NCBI GenBank assembly: GCA_021399445.1
Contig: JAJTUQ010000005.1
Span: 4,278,001-4,342,000 of the forward strand
DNA: 64,000 nt
Reading direction: 5' to 3'
From: Xylogone sp. PMI_703
Taxonomy: Eukaryota > Ascomycota > Leotiomycetes
Part shown: piece after piece, positions 12,488-24,624 of the stretch
Layout: each line of letters starts with the position of its first letter
Numbering within the stretch: position 1 is the first letter of the stretch
Notes under the pieces: generated by a model
The model's input: only the letters and a program-made list of their open reading frames with translations
Told to the model about the DNA's origin: nothing
Database searches by the model: none
Made by a program: the position numbers and the translations under genes

Positions 12488-13266
12488 ATTTTTGTTGCGT
12501 GCGCGATCTGATTCCTGCCCGTTTGGCCGCTTGTGTGATTGGGGAATGATGTTGTGCTTAGGCGATTGTTGATGTTTCTACCTAGGAAGTAGGGCGGTAA
12601 GAAACCTCACACCGAACTAGACCGGCAGAATTACCTCATCTATCTACTTAAGCTCCCCGGTCCAGGTCTTGTAGAATTTCTTAGAGAAATAATGCTATTG
12701 GTGGGCATGTTAGCCAATGATTTCGGTCGATACTGAAGATATTGAAATATCGCTCTTCATTCAGCTCAAGCCTGTTTCATGCCAAATTATATTCCTATCT
12801 GTTAGGATTAAAGTTCAAGGCCTAATATTTTCCCCTTAATACCAAATTCTCTCCACGCGAGCCCAAATAACAGCAGACGTATCCTTTTTCACAAAGGCTC
12901 TTACAGATATGCCGAATTCACACGTACTTTAACTAACTAGCTAAGTACTACCTTACACTCTGCATCTGCTAGTGAGATTGAGACATACAAGATATTCTGA
13001 TTGCAGCGGCCAGGTTTGGCGTCAAAGTACACATGCGCATTGCATTGTGCTGTTGCGCCTCTCAAGCATTTTCAGCTGATTTGAAAGATGGGTTCGTGAA
13101 ATTTCTTGCACATTTTTATTATATGCTTGACCATGATGTAGTATATATATATATATATTGATTTTCCAATTTCTATATGGTTAATTATTGACGGCTTCCA
13201 AAGTGGCTCTAAAGTAGTTTCTAACTCTATGTCTATCGTTATGCCCTTAATGTGATATTGCGCCAT
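12488..13266. other. Intergenic region with a TA microsatellite
   Basis: 779 bp between two minus-strand genes. A (TA)n tract of about 17 nt lies near 13142-13158. No ORF of interest. It holds the GTR1 promoter and the 3' end of the DHCR24-like gene. Confidence 0.5.
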
Positions 13267-15078
13267 CTATTGAATCGATTTCCAAGTAGAACTCCTAGCC
13301 TTAATATATGACTTGCTCTGAATAGATTTCCAAATGCCGTAGAACCCACTAAGGGGCCATTTCGCTAATAATCTGCGCAGGAATGGAGCGTTTCTAAGGG
13401 CATTTCTCTCTCCCTCGACATCCACTTTCACCTTCTCGTATACACTTGACAGTGTGGTTGCTCCATATTTACGGCGCAGGTCATCATACCATTTCCTGTC
13501 GAATTGCTGCCAAAACTCATCTTCGGTGTAGTATGTATGTGCATAGAGCCACTTCATGCCACCTAATTCTCGGAGTTTGTATTCGAGGTCCCGATTAAGG
13601 GTCACAAACTTCTCATGATTATCGGGCCCATCACCCCATAGGCCAACATTCAACATGTCCTCTAATGAGCCATCGGGGTTCTTCTGGGCTGCATTATGAG
13701 GATGCATCGTTGGAAGTGGACTCTGCTTCAATGGGCAGAGCCAGAGGGGATAGATACCAAATGCTTCATCAGTATAATCAACAAATTTTTCTGCTGTTGA
13801 ATATGGTAGAGCTAAATCTTGCACCACATATCGTTTTGACTGGCCACTAGCATGCAGAGCCGTGTACATCATTCGAGTATGAAGAAAGTCGTCTAGAAGC
13901 CACCGTGTGAATCTGTTGAAAGGTGTCTTAAAGTACTTGAACGCAGAAGCTCCGACCCAAAAGCCGCCTCGGTCATAACGAAAGAGATACTCTGCTAGAG
14001 GGATAGCTTCTTTGACAGGTCGATTTTGACTTGAAGTGATTTTTTCCTTTACATGGAGATAAAACCAGGGATCCCATGCGCTGCTGAATCGCTGAACCGG
14101 AAGGTTATTCTCGATGTCATTGGTTAGTGTCCCTGTAACAATAGCACCATGACTCTTAGAGTACATAATGCCATCTACATAATCGAGGCTTTTATCTGCG
14201 GTAAACTAAAAGGCAGTCAAAATACAGGTTTCCTATTTTGGAGACAGAAATATTACCTTTTTTAATTTCTCGATAGCATCGGCCATGCCTGAAACCGGAT
14301 GATAGGTTGTTTCAACATATCTCTTAGCTTCCTGTAGTTGAAGCTCGACCATCGTTGTAACACCAAGAGTCCCAACTGCTCCTGCGGCTCCATGAAATAA
14401 ATCAGGATGCTGGACATTAGAAGCAATCACAACTTCGCCATTTGCTAGTACCATCTTAACATAGTTAATAGTACGGTCAAAAAACCCATGTTTAAATGAG
14501 CTAGACTCGCCAGATGTCCCCGAGTAACCGCCGCCTACAGTGATTCCCGGGAACTCCATAACCACAGGAGGAACCAAGCCATGTTTCAGCGTTGCTTCAA
14601 CCAGACGGTCCATGGGAACATTGGGTTCAACGAGAGCTGTTTTGGTTGCAGTATCAACCTTAAGAACATGGTTGAGGCTACTTGTGTCCACCAAGTTTCC
14701 CTTCTTGGTATGACGAGTACTGTTTGTAGAGCCATGGAAAATACGGAACTTTTCGCCCCGTTCGAAATATCCCCTTACACTCTCTGAGATCTCACCCACC
14801 GCTTCATTGTGAGACTGCATACTTTTACTAACATGAGTAACTTTTGAAAATTGGCGAATGGCCTTCAGGGAACGCCATTCATGCTGCAGCCCGTATTGTG
14901 CCTGAGAAGGAATGAGATGAGCATTGTGCTGACGTAAGGGTGCAGATTTGGTGCTAATATTTGCTACTGCTACATAGCTGAAGCACTTAACGGGTGTGCT
15001 ATATAAAAGTATATGCGATTGGCGATGATTGGAAGCTTTTGCAAGCTGCAGGCTGCTCCTGTGTAACTTGACCAGCAT
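13267..15078 (-). CDS. FAD-linked oxidoreductase, DHCR24 (delta-24 sterol reductase)-like
   Basis: VAO/PCMH-type FAD enzyme resembling delta(24)-sterol reductase. Fungal members are widespread, but their substrate is not settled because ergosterol synthesis uses Erg4 for the side-chain reduction. Exons are 15078-14257 and 14205-13267, 586 residues. The first ~90 residues are Ser/Arg/His-rich and may be a mitochondrial targeting sequence; this extension is absent from animal DHCR24. The FAD domain shows FRIFHGSTNSTR, LVDTSSLNHVLKVD, ALVEPNVPMDRLVEATLKHGL and the flavin-binding EFPGITVGGGYSGTSGESSSFKHG. The C-terminal part contains RYDRGGFWVG, IYPLWLCP and YAHTYYTEDEFW, typical of DHCR24. The extreme C-terminus repeats WKSIQ twice. 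Neighbouring genes give no pathway clue. Confidence 0.88.
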
Positions 15079-16874
15079 TTCCTGAAAGTCAATGAGAGAG
15101 TGTCGTGATATGTTGATTCGGCATTCCCTTCTAATACCAAGAAAAGCTTAACCTACAAGAAATTGCAAAGACCACCGTGACCCGCGTATGTGGGAAACCT
15201 ATTTTCCAACAACAATTATACTGTTTACTGAAAATCTAGTAATGACTGGATTGAGTAGGGCTCTACTACTCTACCTACTGCCTCAGTAGCTCCATTGAGT
15301 TTGTAAGGTATGATCTCCGTGTTGAGAGTTTGCTAGACCTTATCGTCACTAAGTTTGCTTTGCCTTCGTAACGGGAGAGTACGGAGACCGCCATAGACAG
15401 GCGATCCAGGGTATCCACACTGCCTTAGCTGCCACATTCTGCTCGTCGTCTGCAATTCTTTTTCACAGCAAGCGGTTCTGTCATGACAAAGGTTTACAAA
15501 TTCATCAGAGGATCAGGATAATTGAGTGTGATGATGAGATAACTCATATTGTGAACTGTGAGTACTGCCTGTTTCTCTCCCTTTTCATTCTTTGTTCCGC
15601 CCGTCCACTCTTTCTGAGCCGTAAGCTTTTACACCATACTGCATGGGGAGGAAGCAGCATTTCATTTTCACTGTGGTTGCTATGCATTCCTCTTAGCGCC
15701 GCCCTCCTGCCACCTCATCAGGCATCTTGGTCCTTTGATGCAATCCGGCAGGCAAGAGCCCAAGGAACGGAATTAACTATTGAGCTTGGCAGTCCGCATA
15801 TAGTTACGCCACATTGTATCAACTATTATCTTCACTTTCAAGTGTGGCATTGAGGCTCTGAGCGTACAGGCCCGCGAGCTGGCTGGTCCCGTGCGTGCGG
15901 CTGGATTGCCTGGCAGCTGGCACCAATCGTATGCCAGGTCTGGCGAGACAGCATTCCAGATCCCACCCATCCGGTGGCCAGTGTTCGAGATCAGAGAACG
16001 ACAGCACATCGATAAGGGACCTACGGAGCCTAGACCCAGGCGTACTGATCTCAGTACTCGCCATGCATGTCCTCGGAATTAGAACCCTTCAATTCTCGCG
16101 AACCACAAAGTTTGGAGGGACACCTCGCCTCCTGAACGTGAGTTAGATAGCCTCCCTTGGCAATTGGGTTGTCTGATATGAGCTGATTCCGGTATGTATG
16201 AGCCACACGATATCTAAGGTTTCCAATTCTGGACTGCGGTAAGACATGTATGGTGGGTGAGAAGCCCTTGGCTCATATTTCTTGTTTCTACCAAGCTTTA
16301 ATCCATGCCATAATATTGGGTTTGCCGTCTCTATCTTGAGTTAAGCTTGAGTTTTCTTTGGCAGCGCTTATGAAATATTGGGATCTCACTAATACCTTAC
16401 GCGCCAACTCTATGGTAATTGGGAAGAATCAATGTTTTTGGTTTGTACGTTTTCTTGGTAAAGTTGAATCCGGTATAGGCTTTTATGCTATCATTTTGCT
16501 TAGAGAAGCATCTTCAGCTCCTGCGGACTAATCTTGCAGTCTGGCGAGGCAGACATACACTATAGAGCCTTGAACAGACGTGACTGCCAAGAGACAACAA
16601 TATTGCTGAGCACCCTTATCGGTTCCAGTGGATGAATTAGGAGGCTTCAGCTGAGGCTCTGGACCCATGCAAAGGGGTCAAAAATCTCATACAGCCACCT
16701 TATAGCGGTAAGTAGACTGTGATTGTAAGCTATAAGAGCTCTTTCTTCATCCACCTCTATGGAGAGTCTCTTTAGACAGACTCCAAAGCAAACTTCAAGA
16801 CAAGACAAGAATCATCTCCCTATCCGCCTACTATAAGACCCCTATCCAGTTTCAAACAGCAATCACAAGCCAAA
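15079..16874. other. 1.8-kb intergenic region, no gene seen
   Basis: Between the DHCR24-like gene (minus) and a small secreted protein gene (plus). Short ORFs only. A TATAAG element at about 16832-16837 lies about 40 bp before the next ATG and could be its TATA box. Confidence 0.45.
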
Positions 16875-17321
16875 ATGCGTTTCTCTACTTCATTGTTCAC
16901 CACCGCGCTGCTCATTGCGGCGCCTATCCTCGTAGCAGCAGCCCCAGAACCAATCCCAAAAGCAGAATCAGTCCCAGCAGTCCCGGGCAAACGCATGGGA
17001 CCAGCTGGACCAGAATCCGCAAAGCGGGATATAGTAACAGTCTGTGATGATCCAAACTATGTAAGTGATACCAGCCACCTTCTTGAGCATTTGCATTTTG
17101 CGCTCCTCAACCTTCTGAAGTTCGCCAATACTAACATGTGATTCTCTTCCCTCCAGCCCATCAATTGTGCCAACGGTTACTGTTGCCCATATAACACTCT
17201 ATGTGACGGAGATAAATGTGATCATGTCAATACACATGGCATGGGTGTCTCGAATTTCAAGGCTGCGAATGAGTTAGCTCTTGCTCTGGGTGTGCTGGGT
17301 GGTGTTTTTGCTGTGTTGTGA
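16875..17321 (+). CDS. Small secreted cysteine-rich protein, possibly GPI-anchored
   Basis: Not a family I recognise. Exons are 16875-17060 and 17157-17321 (96-nt intron), 116 residues. A clear signal peptide (MRFSTSLFTTALLIAAPILVAAA, cleavage near APEP) precedes a Pro/Ala-rich pro-region containing two Lys-Arg sites (GKRMGP, AKRDIV) that could be Kex2 cleavage points. The mature core has six cysteines in the pattern C-x9-C-x5-CC-x5-C-x4-C (VCDDPNYPINCANGYCC, LCDGDKC). The last ~17 residues are hydrophobic (ELALALGVLGGVFAVL) and end the protein, as in GPI-anchored wall proteins. The gene is isolated, flanked by long gene-free DNA, with a TATAAG at 16832. This profile suits a surface protein or candidate effector; no function can be read from sequence. 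Confidence 0.78.
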
Positions 17322-17683
17322 ATATGATGAGCTCTTCCTACCATAGGCAGTGGATGACATTTTGAGGTCGTACCCGGTGCCCTTTCTCCTTTTCTTGGTG
17401 GTAGTAATTGTTTAGAATAAAGCGTGCGATGTATTTATTATCTTCAACGAATGCTCGGAAGTATCGAATGCTTATACCAAGTTTCCGCTATAGGGTAGTG
17501 TACCTAGTGAAGTACCTCATTATTAGACTACTTTATTTCTCCGCCTATGTATGCTGAGAGAGAAATTTCAGGAGACCCAGTTTCTTTTTCCGGCAGAGGT
17601 GGATAAGACCCTGAGTCAAACCACTCACAACTTGTTTATTTCCCATAGAAAAAGTAAAAAGATCATGATATTTTATTTTCTCC

Positions 17684-17726
<43 letters not shown>

Positions 17727-17949
17727 CCTCAAACATCCTTAATTTCACTTTTTTTGTTCTTTTTTTCAGCCGAGCTACTACTACCTACATAAATATAGAA
17801 GAGTACGCGTAGACCCATCGCAAAAAAAGAATCGAGTTTTTTTCATCCCATACATTTCGTAAGATAACCATTTAAATAACCCTACAAGTTTTCTTCATCA
17901 AGAAGTGGAGAAGGAAGAAAATCCCAATGAGAGGAGATAGGTGGAGAGA
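17322..17949. other. Convergent intergenic region with a GA microsatellite
   Basis: 628 bp between the small secreted protein gene and URC4. Contains the GA repeat described separately. No gene recognised. Confidence 0.5.
17686..17723. repeat. (AG)n microsatellite, about 19 units
   Basis: Uninterrupted AG dinucleotides over roughly 38 bp in the convergent intergenic region. Probably length-polymorphic. Confidence 0.95.
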
Positions 17950-19660
17950 TCAGAACACAGTTCCGTCACTCATGATCTGGATTGGAGGTACTTTGGTATT
18001 TGGCCGGCTTACTTCGGCGAGTTCTCTTCCGCCCTGCATTTGATTGTTAGTTTAATGTGGAATGGGAAGGGGTTTGTACAAGTGCGGTGGGAACTGGGTG
18101 CATACCTTCCAACTTCCTGCTTCCAACATCTGTGGTAATGTCAATCTATCCATGCCGAAAAGACCGAGTGAATTGTTAACTTCTTCTAGAAGCATGTCCA
18201 AGAAACCAACGGTTGCAGCTCGCCATTCTACTACGACATCATCGTCTGGTGAAAATGTCGGGACCACCTCCAAACCCTTCTTTCCCTCCTTCTCGGCATT
18301 GTCGTGGAAATTCTGGAGACCCCTCTCGGCTTCAGCGGCCCTTAGGGTCAAGACACCGGTGTCGATGAAGAGCCCGCCATTTCTATACTCTGGAAGTCCA
18401 GTTAGGAGTTCCGCGCCCGCAAAATGGATGTTGACCAATTTCGTCATGGGCTGCATAAGGGAGTAGCAGAGCCACTGCGATAGTTTGTGGAAGGGTACGA
18501 TATTTTCCCAGGGCTGGGTTGTTGGGCCTGAAGGCATTGTTGAAAGAGGCCATGCGTCACCGAGAGAGACGCCATCGATCTGAGTCCGTGTTGATGGCCA
18601 GATCGGGCCTAATCCATCCATAATAACAGACCACAAAGTCGGTATTACTACAATTGGAACGGAAGACGCCTGAGTTGATGGATGGGTAAGAAGGTAATCT
18701 ATGCACGTTAGTATTCGCTATGTAGCTGCTATAATTAAATAAACACATACCTAGCATATTGCCAGGCCTGGCATCGGAGCCAAAGAATGTCTCGTTGTTT
18801 AGCGCCTCACCGAGGCGTACCAGTAAGCCTGTACGGCCTTCAAGCCCAGGGATGGGATTTTGCGGAGAAACTTGCAGTCCAGCAATCATATCTTCCACTG
18901 TTAATCGTTTAAGAGCAGCACCGTTGACTTGATGTGGTTGGTTACGATCACTGCTGAACAGGCCAGATTGGAACATTTCCAAGCTGGCCACAGCTAGACC
19001 TTCGCTTCTCTTATAGATGCGTCCGTTCTCCCTGCTCTTGTATTGCCAGGTTGTACCGGCACCAGCATCCATTAGGACTGATACAAGGAAAAGATCGAGC
19101 AGTCTACGGCATTGCTCTGGCGGGTCGGTTGCACTTGGCCAGCTGGACATCATTGCGCCAATGCGGTCTTTCCCGCCGACGTTGAAGTGTTGCCAGCGGC
19201 CATGTGGAGGAATCTCCGAATAATCTGGGCTAAAATCACGCTATAAAGATTGTAGTTAGTAGACAAGCTTGTAATAATGTTTAGGTAGATAGATCAGGAA
19301 ATAAATAAATACCTTTATGATGGAGACCACGAAGCTAGCGGCATCTTTAAATTTGCTCATATCGACATCGAAGTGATTAAGCTTATTTCTTACTGCCTTT
19401 TCCTTGACCACTGCGCATCTCTCTCTAACTGCGTCAATACTCCTCAGGTACCCGGCTGGGTCCACCTCTGGTTTGGGTGGTTTTGGGAGGTCGACTTTCG
19501 GGATAGTGGGGACCGGGGTAGATGCCATTTTGGCTAAACCAGGTGACTTTAAGGATGACTGTGAGGAGGCAGAAGACCGAAGATCAGCAATATTCGCTGA
19601 GTTGCTCCTTGACGATGAAGCATTGGACGCCTTGTCTTTGTTTCGCGAAAAGATACCCAT
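17950..19660 (-). CDS. URC4: Uracil catabolism protein URC4/Urg3 family (DUF1688)
   Basis: Member of the DUF1688 family required for the URC pyrimidine-degradation route in yeasts; the reaction is not firmly defined. Exons are 19660-19313, 19240-18751, 18698-18106 and 18033-17950, 504 residues, all phases consistent. The first in-frame ATG is MGIFSRNKDK at 19660. The frame is open further upstream, but only from a TTG. A Ser-rich N-terminus leads to YLRSIDAVRERC, then HFDVDMSKFKDAASFVV, IPPHGRWQHFNVGGKDRI, LDLFLVSVLMDAGAGTTWQYK, SEGLAVASLEMFQSG, GRTGLLVRLGEAL, GDAWPLSTM and KLSQWLCYSLM, ending FIDTGVLTLR and VEWRAATVGFLD. A TATATAAA-like element on the opposite face at about 19881-19890 lies about 225 bp upstream of the ATG. 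Confidence 0.9.
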
Positions 19661-21468
19661 CGTGTTGGTGTTCGGTCTGAACCGAGGGTTGCTGATAAGG
19701 GTGGTGCGGGACGATAATCTCTCAATCGAATTCGCTGAAGATTCGGGACCGGCAAGCGGCTGCTTCCGCGTCGGGGGACCAGAAACTTTTTTTTCCTGAA
19801 GAGTCACGACCTGAGGACTTTCAATTGATGTTCTTAGAGTCCGGGTGGAGAACAAAATCAGCTAGAGGTTGGGAGGCTCCAATATATAAAGGAACGCCGT
19901 TCCTAGGTAGCTGCCTCTTTTGCGTTCCGAAATAACTTAAACCAGAAATTTTCCGTACCAATTGCAGTTATCCCTCAGGGGCTGGTTGGTGGCTTGGGAC
20001 CAGAGGTGACGGGGACCGTAGCGATGCAGACGACGAAATTCCAGCGGGTGATAGAACCCAATCTTTCTCGGGCGGCTCAACGGACACAAAGAGGACGCTG
20101 GATTGTAAACAACAATAATTGTACTGCCAATTGTGCTGATGCCAGTGCTCTCCTGGAGATGCCCGCCTAGCAGATGGTGGGAGGTCCCTTAAGAAGTGCG
20201 GTATGGACCAGGATTTCAGATTTGGTTGGCGCCCCGATATGCAGGTACCAAACGGGTCCCGATAAGTATGACCGGTTACCAGGGACGGATCCCTGAGGAA
20301 GGAGGAGGCCAGGAAAGCAGAAGGCGGCGTCCAGGCAGGGCGAGCAAGCAAATGCGACTCTTTCTGCTTTCCACAGTTGCAGCACACGCCGGGACGAGAA
20401 GGTTTGGAGAAAGCAGGAGAGGGAGATGGGGAAGGGGAATGCAGTTGCTGTTATTTCTTCGAAGCGACGCCCCGGGGAAGCATTCCGTAGTCCTTCCACC
20501 ATCGCGGTCGAAAGATGCAGCAGAACCGGCGTCCTTGGACCTTTCGAGTATCGCCTTGGTGAGCGTGGAGTCGCTTGGTCCAGGCCATGATCGTGTTCCG
20601 CGGCCTCTGCAACAAAGCATAGAGCACATCCGAGTCCATGCTCGTAAAAGGGGCAGCGCGCGCTCCAATCACCTCACCTTTATACACTTTAGCCGACGGG
20701 GTCTGGCGATTACTGCTGCTCTTTCAAGTCGGCTCTGCGTCTGAAAAGCTGCTCGGCAGTCGAGAGGAAAGCAGCTGCTTGCTCCGTCCCCTTCATGCCG
20801 CCAATACAATAGTCCTGTCAATGGGTGCTGGATAGCGATCCGTGGGACCCAAGGCGCAGGACCGGCGGGTGGCCAAACAGACGCCTTGGCTGCGGACGAC
20901 CACTGAGCGAAGACAGATCCCGCAAAGGCTACGTACAGTGGGCGGACCCGCCTGTCGCCAGTCTGAAGTGGAGAGAGCTCTTCGCTGCTCGAACGTCCTC
21001 CTGGGGGGCATGCGAGCTTTGCCTCACCAGTGCTCACATCTGAAGAAGCCCTCCGAGTGGCAGCTTTACGGGGAGACAACAAAGTACAATGTGGTGTTAC
21101 TGGTCAGGTGACTTGCTGGCTGAACTAATGATGCTCTAATAATAACCACGTTGCCACCTTCATGCACTGCAATTCAATATCTCACGCCTCCCCTCATTGA
21201 TCAAAACTTACAGTGAATGGAAAATGGGTCGTCTAATAAACTTGATACAGTACGTACTTGGAGCGCAGCCCGTGACCGGGGCACATGCAGATTACAATAA
21301 TCCGGTGACCAGTTTGCTCCATCTGTGCAGAAATTAAGCATCACAGTAGTTCGAGCTGTCAAGAAAGGTGCACAATTTCCACTCGCTGCACCGAGTGACA
21401 CACTACCATGCTCAAGGAATCCTTCTAAGCTTTGCTCTATCCATATCTTGCATTAGCAGCACTGCGAG
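19661..21468. other. 1.8-kb GC-rich divergent intergenic region
   Basis: Between URC4 (minus) and SWA2 (plus). About 19.97-21.1 kb is GC-rich, with long overlapping open frames on both strands (for example 20196-20744 plus and 20669-21082 minus) but none shows a domain, signal peptide or conserved motif. Overlap in many frames points to composition (few stops) rather than coding. Confidence 0.5.
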
Positions 21469-24314
21469 ATGGATGATCTAGCTGGCCTAGATTGGTCCGC
21501 GAGCTCCAAGCCCGCAAACAGTGGTGGAACAGGTGCAAGTGGGAGCAATTACTACCCAGCGTTGCGCCCAACATCACCTCCAGCGAGCTCACTTCGGGGT
21601 ACACCACTTTCTGCGCAGTCTTCTGGAGCTCCAAAGCCATCTGCGTTCCCCCAGCAAAAGTCATCTACTCCCGACAGCTTCTCGAATCTCGTTTCTTTTG
21701 GATCAGCCAAGAACAAGACTACGCTGAGCTTGCTGGAACAACAAGAAAAGATCCAAGCTGAGAAGAGAAAGAAGGATGAGCAGTTGAGGAGTCAATATGA
21801 TATCCTATTTCAAAACTCTGGTCCTCAGAATGGAAGTATCCATCCCCACCAGGGTTCGATGAATACACCATTACGGTCCTTCAATAGTAGTCCTGCAAGC
21901 CATACCACAGCACCTGCATTTACGAATCCCATAGCTGCCGCAAACAGTACCAGCATTGCTAATGCGAACCAAGAGGATGATGACCTCTTTGCTGCTTTCA
22001 AGGCCGAGACCAAGGTCGATAGCTCAAGTCATTTTCCGCCACCAGCTCCGCAAGATAAAGGCCCAGATCTCAGCGATCCCAAGGCCTGGAAAATGCGCAG
22101 TGAGTCAAGAGCTCCTGCTGATTTGGGTGACGACGATGATCCATTTGGCCTGAAAGGGATGAATACAAAGCCTGCTACTGGTCAGATCCCCAGTTTACAG
22201 GATGATGATGATTTCTTAGGAGATTTAGCAAAACCTGTGGAAGAAGTTAGACGTGCTCGGGATTTGTCTTCTACGCCAGTTGCTCATGAAACCGTTCCCG
22301 ATGAGCCAGACTCTCCAGAATCACAGGACCCATGGGACAAAGCTGTTGGTGAACTGGTAGAGATGGGTTTCACGGCTGAGCAGTCACGCAGAGCTTTGAC
22401 CGAAAGTGGTGGCGGTCTCGACATTCAAGCGGCAGTTTCATGGATTCTTAATGATGCACATAGACAGGCTAAACAGAAATCACAAAACCGTGGAAACAGT
22501 AGCCCTGCGCCAGATGGTGATCAAAGAGAGCGCTCTCAAGCTGGAAGTAGAAGAGGAGGTACGCCGGCGTGGATGCGTGATGGGCCAAGGGAGCAGTCAC
22601 AACCTAGACGTGAAGATAGCCGCTCACCAGGAGCTTTCCAAAATGACCTCTCGAAGACTGCTGCTGCTGTAGGCAGCAATCTGTTCAAGACAGCGAATTC
22701 ACTCTGGAAAACATCGCAGAAAAAGGTTCAACAAGCCGTTGCCGAATTCCAAGCAGACCAGGACCCTAGTCAGCCAAAATGGATGCGTGATACTGCTGAG
22801 AGAGAGACAAGGAGGGAAGCAAGGCCGTCTGCAGATGATGTTCGAGGAAGGCAAGGCCGCGTGGAAAGCTCACATACTGCTTCAGGGATCACGGATGAAG
22901 CTTTACTCCTAGAGGCTGGATCAGGACCGCCTCCTAGAAAACCAAAGGCTAGAGAACCACAAATGTCTCCTCCTATTCCCGACCGCCGCGAAGCAAAATC
23001 ACCGATGCGCCAAGATACTGTTCAAGATCGACCTGCTGCAGCACCTCGCTGGCAACAGACCCACTCTACTGCCATTCCATCAGATCCCCGAACACGTCTC
23101 ACTAAGCAAGCAGTTGATGAACAGTCTGCCCAAGCGTACATCAGCCCTGCGAGACGGAAGAAAGCACCAGCGCCACCTCCACAGACATCTGAGCCTGATT
23201 TACTGGGGACACCATCACGGGCCAGAGAGAGCACGCCTCGTCAACCAACTCCGTTAGCATCACGCCCAAGTCCCGCGCGGAGTCCAGCACCGAGCCCTAT
23301 TCCCTCCAGACCAAAACCTCCCCCAAGATCAGTACCATCCGTCTCACCAACCGCTTTAAATAACTCCACCAAACATCGTCTTTCTGGTGCGGAACATTAC
23401 AAACGTGGAGACTATGCATCAGCCCATGAGTCTTATACTTCCTCGCTTTCAGAGCTTCCACAAAATCATCCTGTCACTATTGTTCTGTTTTGCAATCGCG
23501 CGCTTACGTCTCTCAAAAATGGCATGCCAAAGGCTGCAGTCGAAGATGCGGATAAGGCTTTAGCTATTATTGGTCCAGGCCGAGGTGAAGGTGAAGCCAT
23601 TGATTTTGGGGGTGGTGGTCCGGGAGACAAGAAAGACATGAAGGAATTCTGGGGGAAAGCACTCACAAGAAAAGCCGAGGCTCTAGAGCAAATGGAACGC
23701 TGGAAAGATGCCGGCCAAGTGTGGCGTGAATGTGTGGAAGCTGGAGTTGGTGGTGCAACAGCCATGCAAGGGCGGCAACGCTGTGAGAAGGCTCTAGCAC
23801 CGAAGCCTACTCCTTCAGCAAGGCCTGCCCCCACCAAACCTAAACCGACGCCGTCAAAGTCTGTATTATCAGATTTCACTCCGCCAAAGAATACTGAGGC
23901 CGTTGAGAGATTACGTGCAGCTAATGCAGCCGCTGAGAAGGCTGATGATGAGAAGTTCGCTTTAGCTGACGTAGTTGATGCGAAAATTAGACAATGGAAA
24001 GATGGCAGAGCTGATAACTTGAGAGCCCTATTAGGAAGCTTGGACCTGGTGTTGTGGGAATCAAGCGGATGGAAAAAGGTTGGGATGCATGAGCTTGTTG
24101 TGAATAGCAAGGTGAAAATAGCCTATATGAAGGCAATTGGGAAAACTCATCCTGACAAGGTACGCGTCCTCGTAATGAATGATTTCATCCAAAAAAACTA
24201 ACAGAAAACTAGCTTCCTCAGGATGCCTCCACGGAGGTCCGACTCATTGCAGCTGCTGTTTTCGCGACGCTAAATGAGAGTTGGGATAAGTTTAAAGCAG
24301 ACAATAACATGTGA
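21469..24314 (+). CDS. SWA2: Auxilin-like J-domain protein SWA2 (UBA-TPR-J)
   Basis: Co-chaperone that recruits Hsp70 to uncoat clathrin-coated vesicles. Exons are 21469-24159 and 24213-24314 (53-nt intron), 930 residues. The N-terminal third is low complexity with DPFG/DDDDF-type clathrin-binding-like motifs (DDDPFGLKG, DDDFLGDL). A UBA domain lies around residues 288-330 (DPWDKAVGELVEMGFTAEQSRRAL). A long Pro/Arg-rich disordered middle follows, then a TPR domain about 638-780 (HRLSGAEHYKRGDYASAHESYTSSLSELP), then the C-terminal J domain with HPD at 894-896 (KTHPDK). The splice falls immediately after HPDK and restores LPQDASTEVRLIAAAVFATLNESWDKFK. UBA-TPR-J order is the fungal Swa2 architecture. 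Larger than yeast Swa2 (668 residues) because of linkers. Confidence 0.95.
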
Positions 24315-24624
24315 ACGAATAAAGACGAATAGATAATGAGCTATGCATAACGATATATTATATAGATGATGTGAGATATAGTCATTGTAAAGGCTTTTAA
24401 CATCATGATATTTTTCTTCCAATTCTTGCGATATAGGACTGTATATAAAGCTTGGAGTAGAGAAGTGAAAGATGCTCTTATGAAATTACATACCAGCCAT
24501 CCTTGATGGTTAGGTGATCTTTGATTGGCTGTTTCAAAAGTTGGTGGCGTGCCGCGCATTGCTTCTCCATCAATAAACAAGAAGTAGACAATTTCCAGTA
24601 TTTTATTACACAGCTAGGCAAATC
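24315..24624. other. Short intergenic promoter region
   Basis: 310 bp, AT-rich, between SWA2 and the Zn2Cys6 regulator on the same strand. Nothing specific recognised. Confidence 0.45.

Noticed and set aside
17686..17723. GA tract as evidence for a promoter or transposon end
   Set aside because: It lies between two convergent 3' ends with no flanking duplication; a plain microsatellite explains it.
19661..19855. N-terminal extension of URC4 upstream of the ATG at 19660
   Set aside because: The open frame begins only with TTG; no ATG is present and nothing suggests an upstream exon.
20196..20744. 182-codon plus-strand ORF in the URC4/SWA2 gap
   Set aside because: No domain, signal peptide or conserved motif. 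It overlaps equally long ORFs on the other strand in GC-rich DNA, so it is probably chance.
23466..24110. 214-codon minus-strand ORF inside SWA2
   Set aside because: Antisense of the well-supported TPR/J region; no family resemblance.
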